A stretch of DNA of 64,000 bases, from NCBI RefSeq assembly GCF_014698235.1, contig NZ_JACJSP010000005.1:62001-126000 (forward strand). The letters are read 5' to 3'. Position 1 is the stretch's first letter, and each line of letters begins with the position of its first letter. Of this stretch, positions 51,873 through 63,647 are shown piece by piece. Below the pieces are notes generated by a model that saw nothing but the letters and a program-made list of their open reading frames with translations, made no database searches and was not told where the DNA came from. The DNA is from Limnothrix sp. FACHB-406 (lineage in GTDB: Bacteria > Cyanobacteriota > Cyanobacteriia > CACIAM-69d). The translations under genes and the position numbers were made by a program.

Positions 51873-53396
51873 ATGTTTGACGCTCTTGCCGAACGCTTTG
51901 AATCCGCCTGGAAAAAACTTCGTGGCCAGGACAAAATTTCCAGTGCCAACATCCAAGACGCGCTCAAGGACGTGCGGCGGGCACTGCTAGAAGCCGACGT
52001 GAACTTGCAAGTGGTCAAGCAGTTCATTGCCGATGTGGAAACCCGGGCCCAAGGGGCCGAAGTGGTCTCCGGCGTGAACCCCGGCCAGCAGTTCATCAAG
52101 GTGGTTTACGACGAACTAGCCGCCTTGATGGGTGAAAGCAACGAACCCCTCACCCAAGCGGAAACGGCCCCCACGATCGTGCTGATGGCCGGCTTGCAAG
52201 GGGCTGGGAAAACCACCGCCACCGCCAAGCTGGCCCTGCACCTGCGCAAGGAAAAGCGATCGACCCTGATGGTGGCCGCCGACGTGTACCGGCCCGCCGC
52301 GATCGACCAGCTCAAAACCCTCGGCAAACAGATCGACATCCCCGTGTTTGACTTGGGAGCCGACATCAGCCCCGTGGAAATTGCCCGCCAAGGGGTCGAA
52401 AAAGCCAAGGCCGAAGGCTTTGACACCGTGTTGATTGACACCGCTGGTCGCCTGCAAATTGACGAGGCAATGATGGGCGAGCTGGTGCAAATCAAAGACA
52501 CCGTGCAACCCCACGAAATCCTGTTGGTGGTGGATGCCATGATCGGTCAGGAAGCCGCCAACCTGACCAAAGCCTTTAATGATGCGGTGGGGATCACAGG
52601 TGCGATCCTGACCAAAATGGACGGCGACGCGCGGGGTGGGGCAGCCCTTTCGATTCGGCAAATTTCTGGCCAGCCGATCAAATTCATCGGAACCGGCGAG
52701 AAGGTCGAAGCCCTGCAACCGTTCTATCCCGATCGGATGGCCTCCCGCATTTTGGGCATGGGCGACGTGCTGACCCTGGTGGAAAAAGCCCAGGAAGCTG
52801 TGGACTTGTCCGATGCGGTCAAGATGCAGGAAAAAATCCTCACGGCCCAATTCGACTTTGACGATTTCCTGAAGCAAACCCGCTTAATGAAGAGCATGGG
52901 ATCGCTCGCGGGCATGGTGAAGCTGATCCCCGGCTTGGGCGGCAAAATCAAAGCCGAACACCTGGAAGAAGGGGAGGCCCGCCTCAAGGTGGCCGAATCG
53001 GCCATTAAATCCATGACCTTGGAAGAGCGCCGCAACCCAGATTTGTTGGCCAGCACCCCCAGCCGCCGCCGCCGGATTGCTCGCGGTTCCGGCCTCAAGG
53101 AAGAGGACGTGAGCAGCCTGGTGTCCGACTTCCAAAAGATGCGTACCCTAATGCAGCAATTGGGGTCGGGGCAAATGGGCTTCCCGGGCATGGGCGGCAT
53201 GAACCCCTTTGGGGGCATGAATCCCTTTGGCGGTATGGGCGGTGGCATGGGCGGCATGGGTGGCGGTAACCCCATGGGTCTGGGTAATCCGATGGGGCAA
53301 ATGCCTGCACCGGGTTTCCGAGGCTATAACAATCCCAATGTGGCCAAGAAAAAGAAAAAGCCCGGCAAGAAAAAGAAGGGGTTCTCGGATCTTTAG
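51873..53396 (+). CDS. ffh: signal recognition particle GTPase Ffh
   Basis: SRP54 homologue that binds signal sequences on ribosomes and the SRP RNA, and delivers nascent membrane proteins to FtsY. 507 residues. Seen: N domain (MFDALAERFESAWKKL), G domain with G1 GLQGAGKTTATAKLA, DTAGRLQ, TKMDGDARGGAALS, and the M domain (MLIP-like region with QTRLMKSMGSLAGMVKLIPG and the RNA-binding SPSRRRRIARGSG). After it comes an unusually long Gly/Met tail (PGMGGMNPFGGMNPFGG ...) and a Lys-rich end (KKKKKPGKKKKGF). ATG 51873 matches the family; the open frame extends 144 bases upstream without conservation. Confidence 0.97.
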   Translation: MFDALAERFESAWKKLRGQDKISSANIQDALKDVRRALLEADVNLQVVKQFIADVETRAQGAEVVSGVNPGQQFIKVVYDELAALMGESNEPLTQAETAPTIVLMAGLQGAGKTTATAKLALHLRKEKRSTLMVAADVYRPAAIDQLKTLGKQIDIPVFDLGADISPVEIARQGVEKAKAEGFDTVLIDTAGRLQIDEAMMGELVQIKDTVQPHEILLVVDAMIGQEAANLTKAFNDAVGITGAILTKMDGDARGGAALSIRQISGQPIKFIGTGEKVEALQPFYPDRMASRILGMGDVLTLVEKAQEAVDLSDAVKMQEKILTAQFDFDDFLKQTRLMKSMGSLAGMVKLIPGLGGKIKAEHLEEGEARLKVAESAIKSMTLEERRNPDLLASTPSRRRRIARGSGLKEEDVSSLVSDFQKMRTLMQQLGSGQMGFPGMGGMNPFGGMNPFGGMGGGMGGMGGGNPMGLGNPMGQMPAPGFRGYNNPNVAKKKKKPGKKKKGFSDL

Positions 53397-53493
53397 GCCT
53401 TGCCCGATTGGCCTAGGGCGATCGCCCCCCATTGCAACTGACCAAACCCCAACGGTGCTTACCTTCGGGGATGATTCACAATTTGCTTGACAT

Positions 53494-53519
53494 CCCCAAG
53501 CAGAAAAATTAGCTTGGGG
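53494..53519. other. hairpin between ffh and the TerB-like gene
   Basis: CCCCAAGC-10 bases-GCTTGGGG: perfect 8-bp stem, 97 bases past ffh. No T run. May protect or end the ffh mRNA. Confidence 0.5.
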
Positions 53520-53591
53520 CTGTGGTTGCCGGCCAAAGCCGCTCGATTGCGCCTCAGTATTTCCAAACTTTTGAGAGACTAGGACGTTTTT

Positions 53592-54068
53592 ATGCCTCGT
53601 CATCTGCCTGCGAAAGCGGATTCCGATCTGATTGATTTAACACCTGAAGAGGCAATCATTGCGATCGGGTTAATCACCATGATCGTTGATGAGTCCGTCG
53701 AAGACATCGAGGCCGAATTGCTGGCCGATGTTGCAGCGGAATTTGAACTGTTTGAAGACTATTCCGATGACGAACTCGTCGAGATAGTCGATAAAGTGGT
53801 TGCAGCCTCGGAAGCCTCCGATGTGCAGACCCTCCTGGGCAGTGCCTTAACAGTGGTCACCCAAAATGAAGATTTGGCAGAAATTGCCCTAATCACCGCC
53901 ATTCTGATCGTGGCCGCCGATGGCGAAGTCCCCGAATCAGAAGAGGACTACTTGAACGAGTTGCAAACGGCGCTGGGCGTTTCTGACGAGCGTGCCAACG
54001 AAATCGTCGAGGCTCTCTTCAGCGATGAAGAGGACTTTGAGGAAGACGAGGAGGAAGAGGAAGCCTAG
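53592..54068 (+). CDS. acidic TerB-like protein
   Basis: A 158-residue very acidic helical protein. It contains two TerB-like half-units: EEAIIAIGLITMIVDESVEDIEAELLADVAAEFE (first part) and EIALITAILIVAADGEVPESEEDYLNELQTALG (second), the latter with the DGEV...E-E pattern of TerB metal-binding helices. It ends in a run of Asp/Glu (EDFEEDEEEEEA). Cytosolic. Function unknown; TerB relatives are linked to stress and metal resistance. Followed by a good terminator. Confidence 0.72.
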   Translation: MPRHLPAKADSDLIDLTPEEAIIAIGLITMIVDESVEDIEAELLADVAAEFELFEDYSDDELVEIVDKVVAASEASDVQTLLGSALTVVTQNEDLAEIALITAILIVAADGEVPESEEDYLNELQTALGVSDERANEIVEALFSDEEDFEEDEEEEEA

Positions 54069-54136
54069 GGATTGGTTCCCCTCAGCTAGCCTTCCAACTC
54101 ATCTCAACCCCTGCCTAGCAAAACTGGATGAACCGG

Positions 54137-54165
54137 GCCTGCTCTTCCCTCAGGGCAGGCTTTTT
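54137..54165 (+). terminator. rho-independent terminator of the TerB-like gene
   Basis: GCCTGC and GCAGGC with a 12-base loop, directly followed by TTTTT, 68 bases after the stop codon. Classic intrinsic terminator layout. Confidence 0.8.
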
Positions 54166-54269
54166 GCAATTTAGATGAAGACAAAGTTGATACCAGTTGC
54201 CTGAATTTCGGGAAATTCGCTGGGCTGAAGGGGTTGCCCCGAGGGCGGTTCAGGGAATTTTAAAGAAAA

Positions 54270-54530
54270 GTTGAGGAACTTCCCCAGTGACCCCACTTCA
54301 TGGAAAACTGGTTTCCAGATAAAAAGGGGTCACCCAAATAAAAGCCCTTGTTCATTCAACCTGTGGGGATTTTGCCCCGTTAGGTACCAGCTCAATGGGG
54401 TTCAGCTCGTACTGTTTAAAGACCCTTCACCAATAGACTTCGCTCTCGGGCAAGCAGGGAATTATTCATATAAATCCCGCCCTCAATTTGAACAGGAGCG
54501 CTGCCCGGATGGGTGGCGCTCTTGTTTTGA
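54270..54530 (+). ncRNA. candidate structured small RNA, unknown family
   Basis: The 380-base gap between the terB-like terminator and the SNF2 gene holds a nested stem: GTGACCCC/GGGGTCAC (54287-54294, 54326-54333) enclosing TGGAAA/TTTCCA (54301-54306, 54312-54317). Next comes GGGG-6-CCCC (54365-54378), and finally a strong 11-pair hairpin ending in TTGTTTT (54496-54529). A terminator with no gene in front of it on the plus strand argues for a non-coding transcript of up to ~250 bases. No match to 6S, tmRNA, RNase P, SRP RNA, Yfr1 or Yfr2 could be recognised by eye. The 5' end is a guess. Confidence 0.4.
54496..54529 (+). terminator. strong intrinsic terminator with no plus-strand gene upstream
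   Basis: GAGCGCTGCCC-GGAT-GGGTGGCGCTC: 11 pairs (9 Watson-Crick, 2 G-U) on a 4-base loop, then TTGTTTTG. It also lies 17 bases past the SNF2 stop on the other strand, but the T-rich side faces the plus direction. Confidence 0.7.
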
Positions 54531-54545
54531 CTGGAATTTTGGAAT

Positions 54546-57866
<3,321 letters not shown>

Positions 57867-58211
57867 GAGCGCCTCATCACCCCCGACTTAACAGAACAAA
57901 ATCGCCATCAGCCCATTGCCTAACCCTCCCCACTGAGCTGCAACAGGGAGTTCAAAACGTTAACGGAAAAGGCAGTGCTTAATTGTCGGATAAATTGGGG
58001 CCGATGCCGCATTTCGGGCGATCGGGAGTCTCATCGAGCGATCGGGCAATCGGGTTAACTCACCCCCACGACCCAACCCCTAGCACCGCGCGATCGCCCG
58101 GTTCACCACAGCCGTTGCAGCCAGCGCCCTGGGAAACCAGAAAAATTCTTCTTGCGATTTGCAGCCATTTGGGCCAATGCTGCTATACTCTTTAAGCGCC
58201 TTTTGGGGCAA
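57867..58211. other. gap between SNF2 gene and tRNA-Thr
   Basis: 345 bases upstream of both the SNF2 gene (minus) and tRNA-Thr (plus). GCTATACTCTTTAAG at 58182-58196 contains TATACT, a likely -10 box for the tRNA, with a start point about 20 bases before the tRNA. Nothing else recognised. Confidence 0.5.
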
Positions 58212-58283
58212 GCCGGTGTAGCTCAGTGGTAGAGCACTCGATTCGTAATCGAGCGGTCAGGGGTTCAAATCCCCTCACCGGCT
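58212..58283 (+). tRNA. tRNA-Thr (anticodon CGT)
   Basis: A 72-base cloverleaf. The acceptor stem GCCGGTG pairs with CACCGGC, D-loop AGCTCAGTGGTAGAGCA, anticodon stem CTCGA/TCGAG around loop TTCGTAA (anticodon CGT, reads ACG), and T-arm GGGGTTCAAATCCCC. CCA is not encoded, as is common in cyanobacteria. Confidence 0.97.
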
Positions 58284-58475
58284 TTCAAATGTCAGTCAGC
58301 GTTAAGTTTAAAGGGTCTTTCAAGCAGTAGCTGAAATTTACTGCTGTCCAAATTTTGGAGCTGTTAAGTTAGAGGAACCCTGCCCCGATCGCGCAGCTAG
58401 GAACACGGGAGAGATGGACAGATTCAGAACAATGCCCATCTCCCCCGCCGCCATCACGATCGCGCAACCTGCGAA

Positions 58476-58841
58476 CTAGACTGCCGCTGGCACTGGCGCT
58501 GGCTCATAGAGATACTCAAACCAGTTGCCGTCCAAATCACGACCATAGAATGAAGCCGTGCCGTCCCGGTGTTCATGCACCTGCGTCACATAGACTCCCT
58601 TCGCTTGCAATTCCTCATAAGCCGTTTCCATCTCAGCACGTTGGTCAAAAATGAAACCAAAGTGTGGCCCCGCTTGGTCATATTCCGGACTCAGCAGCGC
58701 CAACCCATCTTCACCCGCCTTCAGATAGGCCCAATCTCGATCTTGCCAGGCCACCTCCATTCCCAAGTCCTTGTAGAATTCCACGGCCTTGGCAATGTCC
58801 TGAACACAGATCGCCACATGTCCTAAGCGTTTCAGTTGCAT
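58476..58841 (-). CDS. VOC-superfamily (glyoxalase/bleomycin-resistance fold) protein
   Basis: A 121-residue single-unit vicinal-oxygen-chelate protein: LKRLGHVAICVQDIAKAVEFYKDLGMEV (first beta-alpha-beta module with a metal-ligand His), FGFIFDQRAEMETAYEELQAKGVYV, and HRDGTASFYGRDLDGNWFEYLYEP with the C-terminal Glu ligand. Likely a metal-dependent small-molecule enzyme or binding protein; substrate unknown. ATG 58841 is preferred over an ATG five codons upstream because VOC domains begin right at LKRLGHV. Monocistronic. Confidence 0.9.
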   Translation of the reverse strand: MQLKRLGHVAICVQDIAKAVEFYKDLGMEVAWQDRDWAYLKAGEDGLALLSPEYDQAGPHFGFIFDQRAEMETAYEELQAKGVYVTQVHEHRDGTASFYGRDLDGNWFEYLYEPAPVPAAV

Positions 58842-58856
58842 CGTTCTGTTACCCAC

Positions 58857-59886
58857 AATTTTTCAGGGGAAAATTTTTCAGTGAAATCACGCAAATCATC
58901 ACGCAAATCAGGCCGTCACTGCTCCATAGCAGCCCATGACATCAGCACCAGGTTAATTTGATGTGGTGTTAATTTAGGGACGTTATTGAGCGAATTTGGC
59001 AACTTTGGGGCTGAATTAATTGAAAAATCCAAACCGCCACAATCACGGTTTGAATGACAGCCGTTTAGCATTTTGCTCTAGGATGGGGTGAGTCGTACCA
59101 ACGCACCGATCGCTCATGAGATCATTCTCCAAAATACTCAGTGACCGCGAGGAATTTTCCTGGGCTGTGCTTTTTCCCCTGAAGCCAACCAGCCACCAGA
59201 CAATTGACCTCAAGGGCTGGAAGTTTTGAGAGACAATCTCCAAGGTTGATAGGGAACGGGTAACGGATTCGGCGCAAGACATCAGGGAGTGCAAAGATTG
59301 ATTAGTCATTGGTTACCCACAAGCCAGTTGCCCAATGGAGCATTGTTGTTGGGTTGATAAAAACCATGAGTAACGCAATCATTCAGCCTAGATGAGCCAG
59401 CATGATCCAGAACTGGCTGAAATGATCTGGCTGAGGTTGAGGACTGAAACTTGGGATTGGAACAGTGTTGTTGATGGCTTTCATGACTAACTTAGTCTTC
59501 TGCTTTGCCATTTACAGACTATTGTAGCGGCGATCACTGGAGATGTTGTCAACCATGATCGACAACTCATTATGGGTATGACCAAAATCAAGATCTGAGT
59601 CATAACGAAATTAATGGATGAGTTGTGTAAGATTGCCCATCGCCGTGAGCCAGATTGTGCCAATTGAAAGAAGAGGATCAGCCAAGATGGGGCTAATTCG
59701 CGGAGCTAATTCAAGGCTGTTCAGACTTACCCCTAGAGCAGGCTAGAAAATTCTCGAATGTTGTGAAATGATCATGATTTGATCATTTTCGTTTGATAAC
59801 TTCAGTGTTTTTATAAGAGTACTCACTAAAAAGCTTGCTGGCGGGGTTTCCGTATTCACCAAGTTGGAGATTGATCCCTCAGGGCC
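58857..59886. other. 1030-base region without a recognisable gene
   Basis: A/T-rich stretch between the VOC gene and the PATAN regulator. One 88-codon minus-strand frame (59043-59309) is open but its sequence (RSLSTLEIVSQ ... SRSLSILEN) shows no family signal and no ribosome-binding site, so it is not called. Short imperfect repeats such as ATTTTTCAG and TCACGCAAATCA (58860-58910) are present. The promoter of the PATAN gene is probably in the AT-rich tail (59750-59830). Confidence 0.5.
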
Positions 59887-59926
59887 ATGCCAGAAAACTT
59901 CCTCAAGGCCATGCCAGAAAACTTCC
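59883..59926. repeat. 24-bp tandem duplication over the start codon of the PATAN regulator
   Basis: GGCCATGCCAGAAAACTTCC plus TCAA is followed at once by the same first 20 bases. The unit contains the ATG, so the protein can start at MPENFLKA or, 8 codons later, at MPENFHDS. Confidence 0.9.
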
Positions 59927-61059
59927 ATGACTCGCAATTGCGTTCATTTCTACTGCTGGCCTATCGACAACAGGCAACGGGTTACCTGAACGTGGAGCTG
60001 GATCACCATCGTTGGCAAATTTGGCTCTATCGTGGGCGGCTGGCCTGGTGTACGGGCAATCGCCATCGGTTGCGACGGTTGCAGCGGGCAATCAAGCTGC
60101 GCACGGAGTCGCAGGCGCGTGAGGGATGGAATAGGCTGGTGGCAGCCACAAAGCAGAATTTGAGTGATCCCCTTTGGGAGGTGCGCTGCCTGGAGCAGGC
60201 GCTGGTGGAGGAGTTGTTGGCGATCGAGCGGGCCCAAGCGATCGTGATGCAAGCGGCGATCGAGGTGTTTTTTGTGGTTGACCAACCCTCCGCGCGTTTT
60301 CAGTGGATTGCCCAGCCGATCGATCCCATTCACCCTAACCTGCCCCTCTCCTCTGCCTTGATGGGCGAAGCCCTCTCTCGCGCCTACAATCTGCAGCGCC
60401 ATTGGCAACGATTGCCCTTCAATCCGCTGTGGGCCGATCGGGGCTGGATCTATCTCCCGGGCAATGAAACCGCCGCCGACACCTCCACCACCATGACCCT
60501 GGCTCCCCTGTTGGATGGTAAGCGCACCTTCTGGGACATTGTGGCCAAGCTGGATCCTAACTATGCCAACTTGGGGGGCGTGCTCAAGGTGTTTCAGCTC
60601 CTTTGGCAACGCAAACAGTTAGCCGTGATTGAGTTACCGGACTTGGAAATGAGCCACCAAGCGCCGCAGGCTAGTTTTTCCCTAAAGGTGGCTTGTGTGG
60701 ATGATGATCCCAAAATCTGCGAAAAGATCGAAAAAATAGTGATTGGCAATGGTCACCAGTTTTTAGGCTGTTTTGAACCCTTGGCGGCGCTGCCCAAGGT
60801 GATTGAAGCCAAGCCCGATGTGGTGTTTTTGGATGTGGTGATGCCGGTGATTAATGGGCATGAGCTTTGTGCTCAGTTGCGGCGCGTGCAACAGCTTAGC
60901 CACACGTCGATCGTGATGCTGACGAGTGCGGATGGGTTGTTCGATCGGGCAAGGGCCAAACTTTCGGGCGCAAGCAGCTTTGTCAGCAAGCCGGTCACTC
61001 CTGACAAGGTGCTCGCCGCCCTCAAGCGCCATCAACACAACCAAGTGGTGGCCCACTAG
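59887..61059 (+). CDS. PATAN-domain (PatA-like) CheY response regulator
   Basis: A 390-residue cytosolic protein. N-terminal ~250 residues: DUF4388/PATAN-type region (FLLLAYRQQATGYLNVELDHHRWQIWLYRGRLAWCTGNRHRL in its first part; LAPLLDGKRTFWDIVAKLDPNYA). C-terminal CheY receiver from about residue 262: acidic pocket VACVDDDPKI, phospho-acceptor Asp316 in VVFLDVVMPVING, Thr in VMLTSADG and Lys in FVSKPVTPDKV. PATAN regulators control phototaxis/pilus motility (PixG/PilG-like) or heterocyst pattern (PatA) in cyanobacteria. No che/pix partner is in the window. Start at 59887 or 59911 because of the start-codon duplication. Confidence 0.9.
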   Translation: MPENFLKAMPENFHDSQLRSFLLLAYRQQATGYLNVELDHHRWQIWLYRGRLAWCTGNRHRLRRLQRAIKLRTESQAREGWNRLVAATKQNLSDPLWEVRCLEQALVEELLAIERAQAIVMQAAIEVFFVVDQPSARFQWIAQPIDPIHPNLPLSSALMGEALSRAYNLQRHWQRLPFNPLWADRGWIYLPGNETAADTSTTMTLAPLLDGKRTFWDIVAKLDPNYANLGGVLKVFQLLWQRKQLAVIELPDLEMSHQAPQASFSLKVACVDDDPKICEKIEKIVIGNGHQFLGCFEPLAALPKVIEAKPDVVFLDVVMPVINGHELCAQLRRVQQLSHTSIVMLTSADGLFDRARAKLSGASSFVSKPVTPDKVLAALKRHQHNQVVAH

Positions 61060-61185
61060 CGCTCGACATGGCCGTTGGTTAACCCTTGGCTTTTGCCCAG
61101 AGTCAAGTTTCAGCATTGGGAAGCATTGGAAAACGACAAAAAAACGATCGCTCGGTCTTAATTTGCGATCGTTTCCTGTCTCCGA

Positions 61186-61272
61186 CGGAGAGGGGGGGAT
61201 TCGAACCCCCGTTGACGTTGCCGCCAAACTTGATTTCGAGTCAAGCGCATTCAACCGCTCTGCCACCTCTCC
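61186..61272 (-). tRNA. tRNA-Ser (anticodon CGA)
   Basis: An 87-base class II tRNA on the minus strand. The acceptor GGAGAGG pairs with CCTCTCC, anticodon stem CTTGA/TCAAG with loop CTCGAAA (anticodon CGA, reads TCG), a long variable arm (TTTGGCGGCAACGTCAAC), and T-arm GGGGGTTCGAATCCCCC. CCA not encoded. Confidence 0.97.
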
Positions 61273-61545
61273 AGGTAAGCGAAGTTAATATTAGCAGCAA
61301 TGCCGCGATTTGCAAATTGTTTTGCGCTGGTCTGCCGAAAGCTCCGATTGCGCTGGGGTTGGGTTTTTGGAAGATGCCGTTGATTAGCCCACGAACTCCC
61401 AGACCCCAGCGGAGGACGGATCATTGATTCTTGGGTATCCTGTTGTCCAGACCATCGATTGACAGCGATCGGGGTGGGCCCCAGGGCCCGCCCCTGTCGA
61501 GCCGTCATTGGGGCCACGCCACGGGGCTAATCCACCACAAATGCC

Positions 61546-62610
61546 ATGCCGGTTTCAAAGCGGGTTTCACAACCAGACGATTACCTCGCACAGTTGCTTC
61601 AGCGGCTTTGGGCGATCGCCACAGGAGACACCAGCACCTACATTCTCAAGCGCACGTTGCAAGCCCTCTTAACTTTGCTGTTGGCTTCGGCCCTGTGCTT
61701 TGTGATTGTGGATCTGGCTCCCGGCAGCTATTTGGACACGATCGCCCAAAATCCGCAAATCAGCCGCGACACCCTCGCCCTCTACACCAAGCAATTTGGT
61801 TTGGATCGCCCCGCCCTTGAGCAATATTTGCGCTGGTTGGGTCAGGTGGTGTCCCAAGGGAACTTCGGCACGAGTTTTGTCTATCAACGATCGGTCACAT
61901 CCCTACTGGCGGAACGGATTCCCGCCACTCTCTACATGGCGGTGCTGTCGCTGCTGGCCACCTGGGCGATCGCCCTGCCGCTTGGGATTGTGGCCGCCAT
62001 TCACCACAACCGCTGGGTCGATCGCGCCTTGCAGGTGATTAGCTACTTGGGGCAAGGCTTCCCCAGCTTTATCACGGCCCTGCTGTTGCTGTTTGTGGCC
62101 CAAAATCTCTCGCCCCTGTTGCCCGTGGGGGGCATGACCAGCCTGAATTTCAGTGAACTGTCCCCAATCGAGCAACTCTTAGACATTGGTTGGCATTCCA
62201 TCTTGCCCACCATTGCCCTCAGCATCACTGGCTTTGCCGGTTTGCAGCGGTTGATGCGCGGTCAGCTCCTGGATGTGTTGCGCCAAGACTATATCCGCAC
62301 TGCCCGGGCCAAGGGATTGCCCGAAGACCGCGTGATCTATGTCCATGCGCTGCGCAATGCGGTGAACCCGTTGATTACGCTCTTGGGCTTTGAATTTTCC
62401 AGCCTGCTGGGCGGTGCGTTCATCACGGAATATTTCTTCAACTGGCCGGGCTTGGGTCGGCTGATTTTGCAGGCGGTTCAAGTCCAAGACTTGTACTTAA
62501 CGATGGCGAGTTTGATGATGGGTGCAGTGATGTTGATTTTGGGAAATTTGTTGGCGGATTTGTTGCTGAAATTTGTGGATCCACGGATCAATTTGCAATC
62601 CATGCAATAG
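61546..62610 (+). CDS. Dpp/Opp-type ABC transporter permease (DppB family)
   Basis: A 354-residue inner-membrane permease of a peptide/oligopeptide/nickel-type importer. Seen: first helix TLQALLTLLLASALCFVIVDLAPGSY, a periplasmic loop (FGLDRPALEQYLRWLGQVVSQGNFGTSF, typical of DppB), and the cytosolic EAA coupling motif DYIRTARAKGLPEDRVIYVHALRNAVNPLIT (core), six helices in all. The nearest genes are a tRNA and an esterase, so the ATPases, second permease and binding protein must be encoded elsewhere, as is usual in cyanobacteria where DppB is often solitary. Start ATG 61546 inferred from the basic N-terminus. Confidence 0.92.
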   Translation: MPVSKRVSQPDDYLAQLLQRLWAIATGDTSTYILKRTLQALLTLLLASALCFVIVDLAPGSYLDTIAQNPQISRDTLALYTKQFGLDRPALEQYLRWLGQVVSQGNFGTSFVYQRSVTSLLAERIPATLYMAVLSLLATWAIALPLGIVAAIHHNRWVDRALQVISYLGQGFPSFITALLLLFVAQNLSPLLPVGGMTSLNFSELSPIEQLLDIGWHSILPTIALSITGFAGLQRLMRGQLLDVLRQDYIRTARAKGLPEDRVIYVHALRNAVNPLITLLGFEFSSLLGGAFITEYFFNWPGLGRLILQAVQVQDLYLTMASLMMGAVMLILGNLLADLLLKFVDPRINLQSMQ

Positions 62611-62648
62611 GTTGGCAAACCATTGCCCAAAGCACGAATTGATTGCAG

Positions 62649-63647
62649 CTAGCTAAAAGCAAAATCAATGGCGGTGGTCTCCGGCCCGCCAGACCAAGGC
62701 CGATCGCCCAATCGGGATTTCGACTCAATCTGTTTGGGCTTGGCGGTTATTAAGGATTGGGGGGTTGGGCTTTCGAGGGGGCGAAAAAACTGCTGCTGAG
62801 AAAATTGCTGCTGAAAGAATTGAGAAATGGCCGTTGCCACCGCCGGCCCCTCCACATCCAAGGGCAACACATGGCCCGATCGATCAAACCATTGCAACTC
62901 CACCGGGCCCGCCACCCGATCGCGCACCCACTCCGCCGCCTGGTAGGCAATGGTGCGATCGGCGTGGGAATGGGCCACAAACACCGGACAGGTGATCCGC
63001 TCCAGTCCCGCCTTGGCCCGTCGCGACAAGCGCCAGAGCACCCGCCCCGCCCGCGCATTTTCAAACTCATAGCAGGGGGCATAGAACCGGCGATTCAGAC
63101 GCTTGGGAATTGAAAAATTGAGCCAGCCCAAATATCGCGCCAAGACGGCTCCTCGGAAGGGCAGTTGCAGCGCCGGAGCCGTTACCGCACAGGCATCGAG
63201 CAAACCTTCCGCCGCCAGAATCAGGGCGATCGCGCCACCCATGGAATCACCGTACATGGCCACAAAGTCATATTGCTCCCGGGCCCGGCGCACTTCGTCT
63301 CGGGCCGCCGCCAACAGTCGATCGGGCGTGATTTTTGCAATTTCCCGTTCCTGAACGGGGCGATCGCGCCAGCCATGGCCCGGCAGCAAAGGCGCAACCA
63401 CATCCAACCCCTGCTGCGCGATCGCCCGGGCCACAGGCCCCACCCCGTAGGGCATGGCAGTGAACCCATGGAGACAAATCACCACCCCGCGCGATCGGCC
63501 CTTGGTCGTTTCCTTGGCCGTGGTTAACGCAGCCGTTAGCTGAAAAGGAACCGCATCCGGGTGCAATTGAGCGCGTTCTTGGGCCGACAGGGCCTCGAAA
63601 CCGGAGAGGTAAGGACGGGCAGACAGGGGGGTGGCCATGGCAGTCAC
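62649..63647 (-). CDS. alpha/beta hydrolase, carboxylesterase-like
   Basis: A 332-residue serine hydrolase of the Est30/monoacylglycerol-lipase type. Seen: oxyanion-hole motif CLHGFTAMPYG, LPGHGWRDRP, the nucleophile elbow YGDSMGGAIAL (G-D-S-M-G), catalytic Asp in VAHSHADRTIAY, and catalytic His in FDRSGHVLPLD. There is a Gln/Phe-rich, non-conserved C-terminal tail (QFFQQQFSQQQFFRPL). Cytosolic; natural substrate unknown. ATG 63647, with a second ATG at codon 4. Confidence 0.9.
   Translation of the reverse strand: MTAMATPLSARPYLSGFEALSAQERAQLHPDAVPFQLTAALTTAKETTKGRSRGVVICLHGFTAMPYGVGPVARAIAQQGLDVVAPLLPGHGWRDRPVQEREIAKITPDRLLAAARDEVRRAREQYDFVAMYGDSMGGAIALILAAEGLLDACAVTAPALQLPFRGAVLARYLGWLNFSIPKRLNRRFYAPCYEFENARAGRVLWRLSRRAKAGLERITCPVFVAHSHADRTIAYQAAEWVRDRVAGPVELQWFDRSGHVLPLDVEGPAVATAISQFFQQQFSQQQFFRPLESPTPQSLITAKPKQIESKSRLGDRPWSGGPETTAIDFAFS

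Noticed and set aside
59043-59309. 88-codon minus-strand open frame
   Set aside because: No family signal, no ribosome-binding site, internally repetitive sequence, in a long A/T-rich non-coding stretch.
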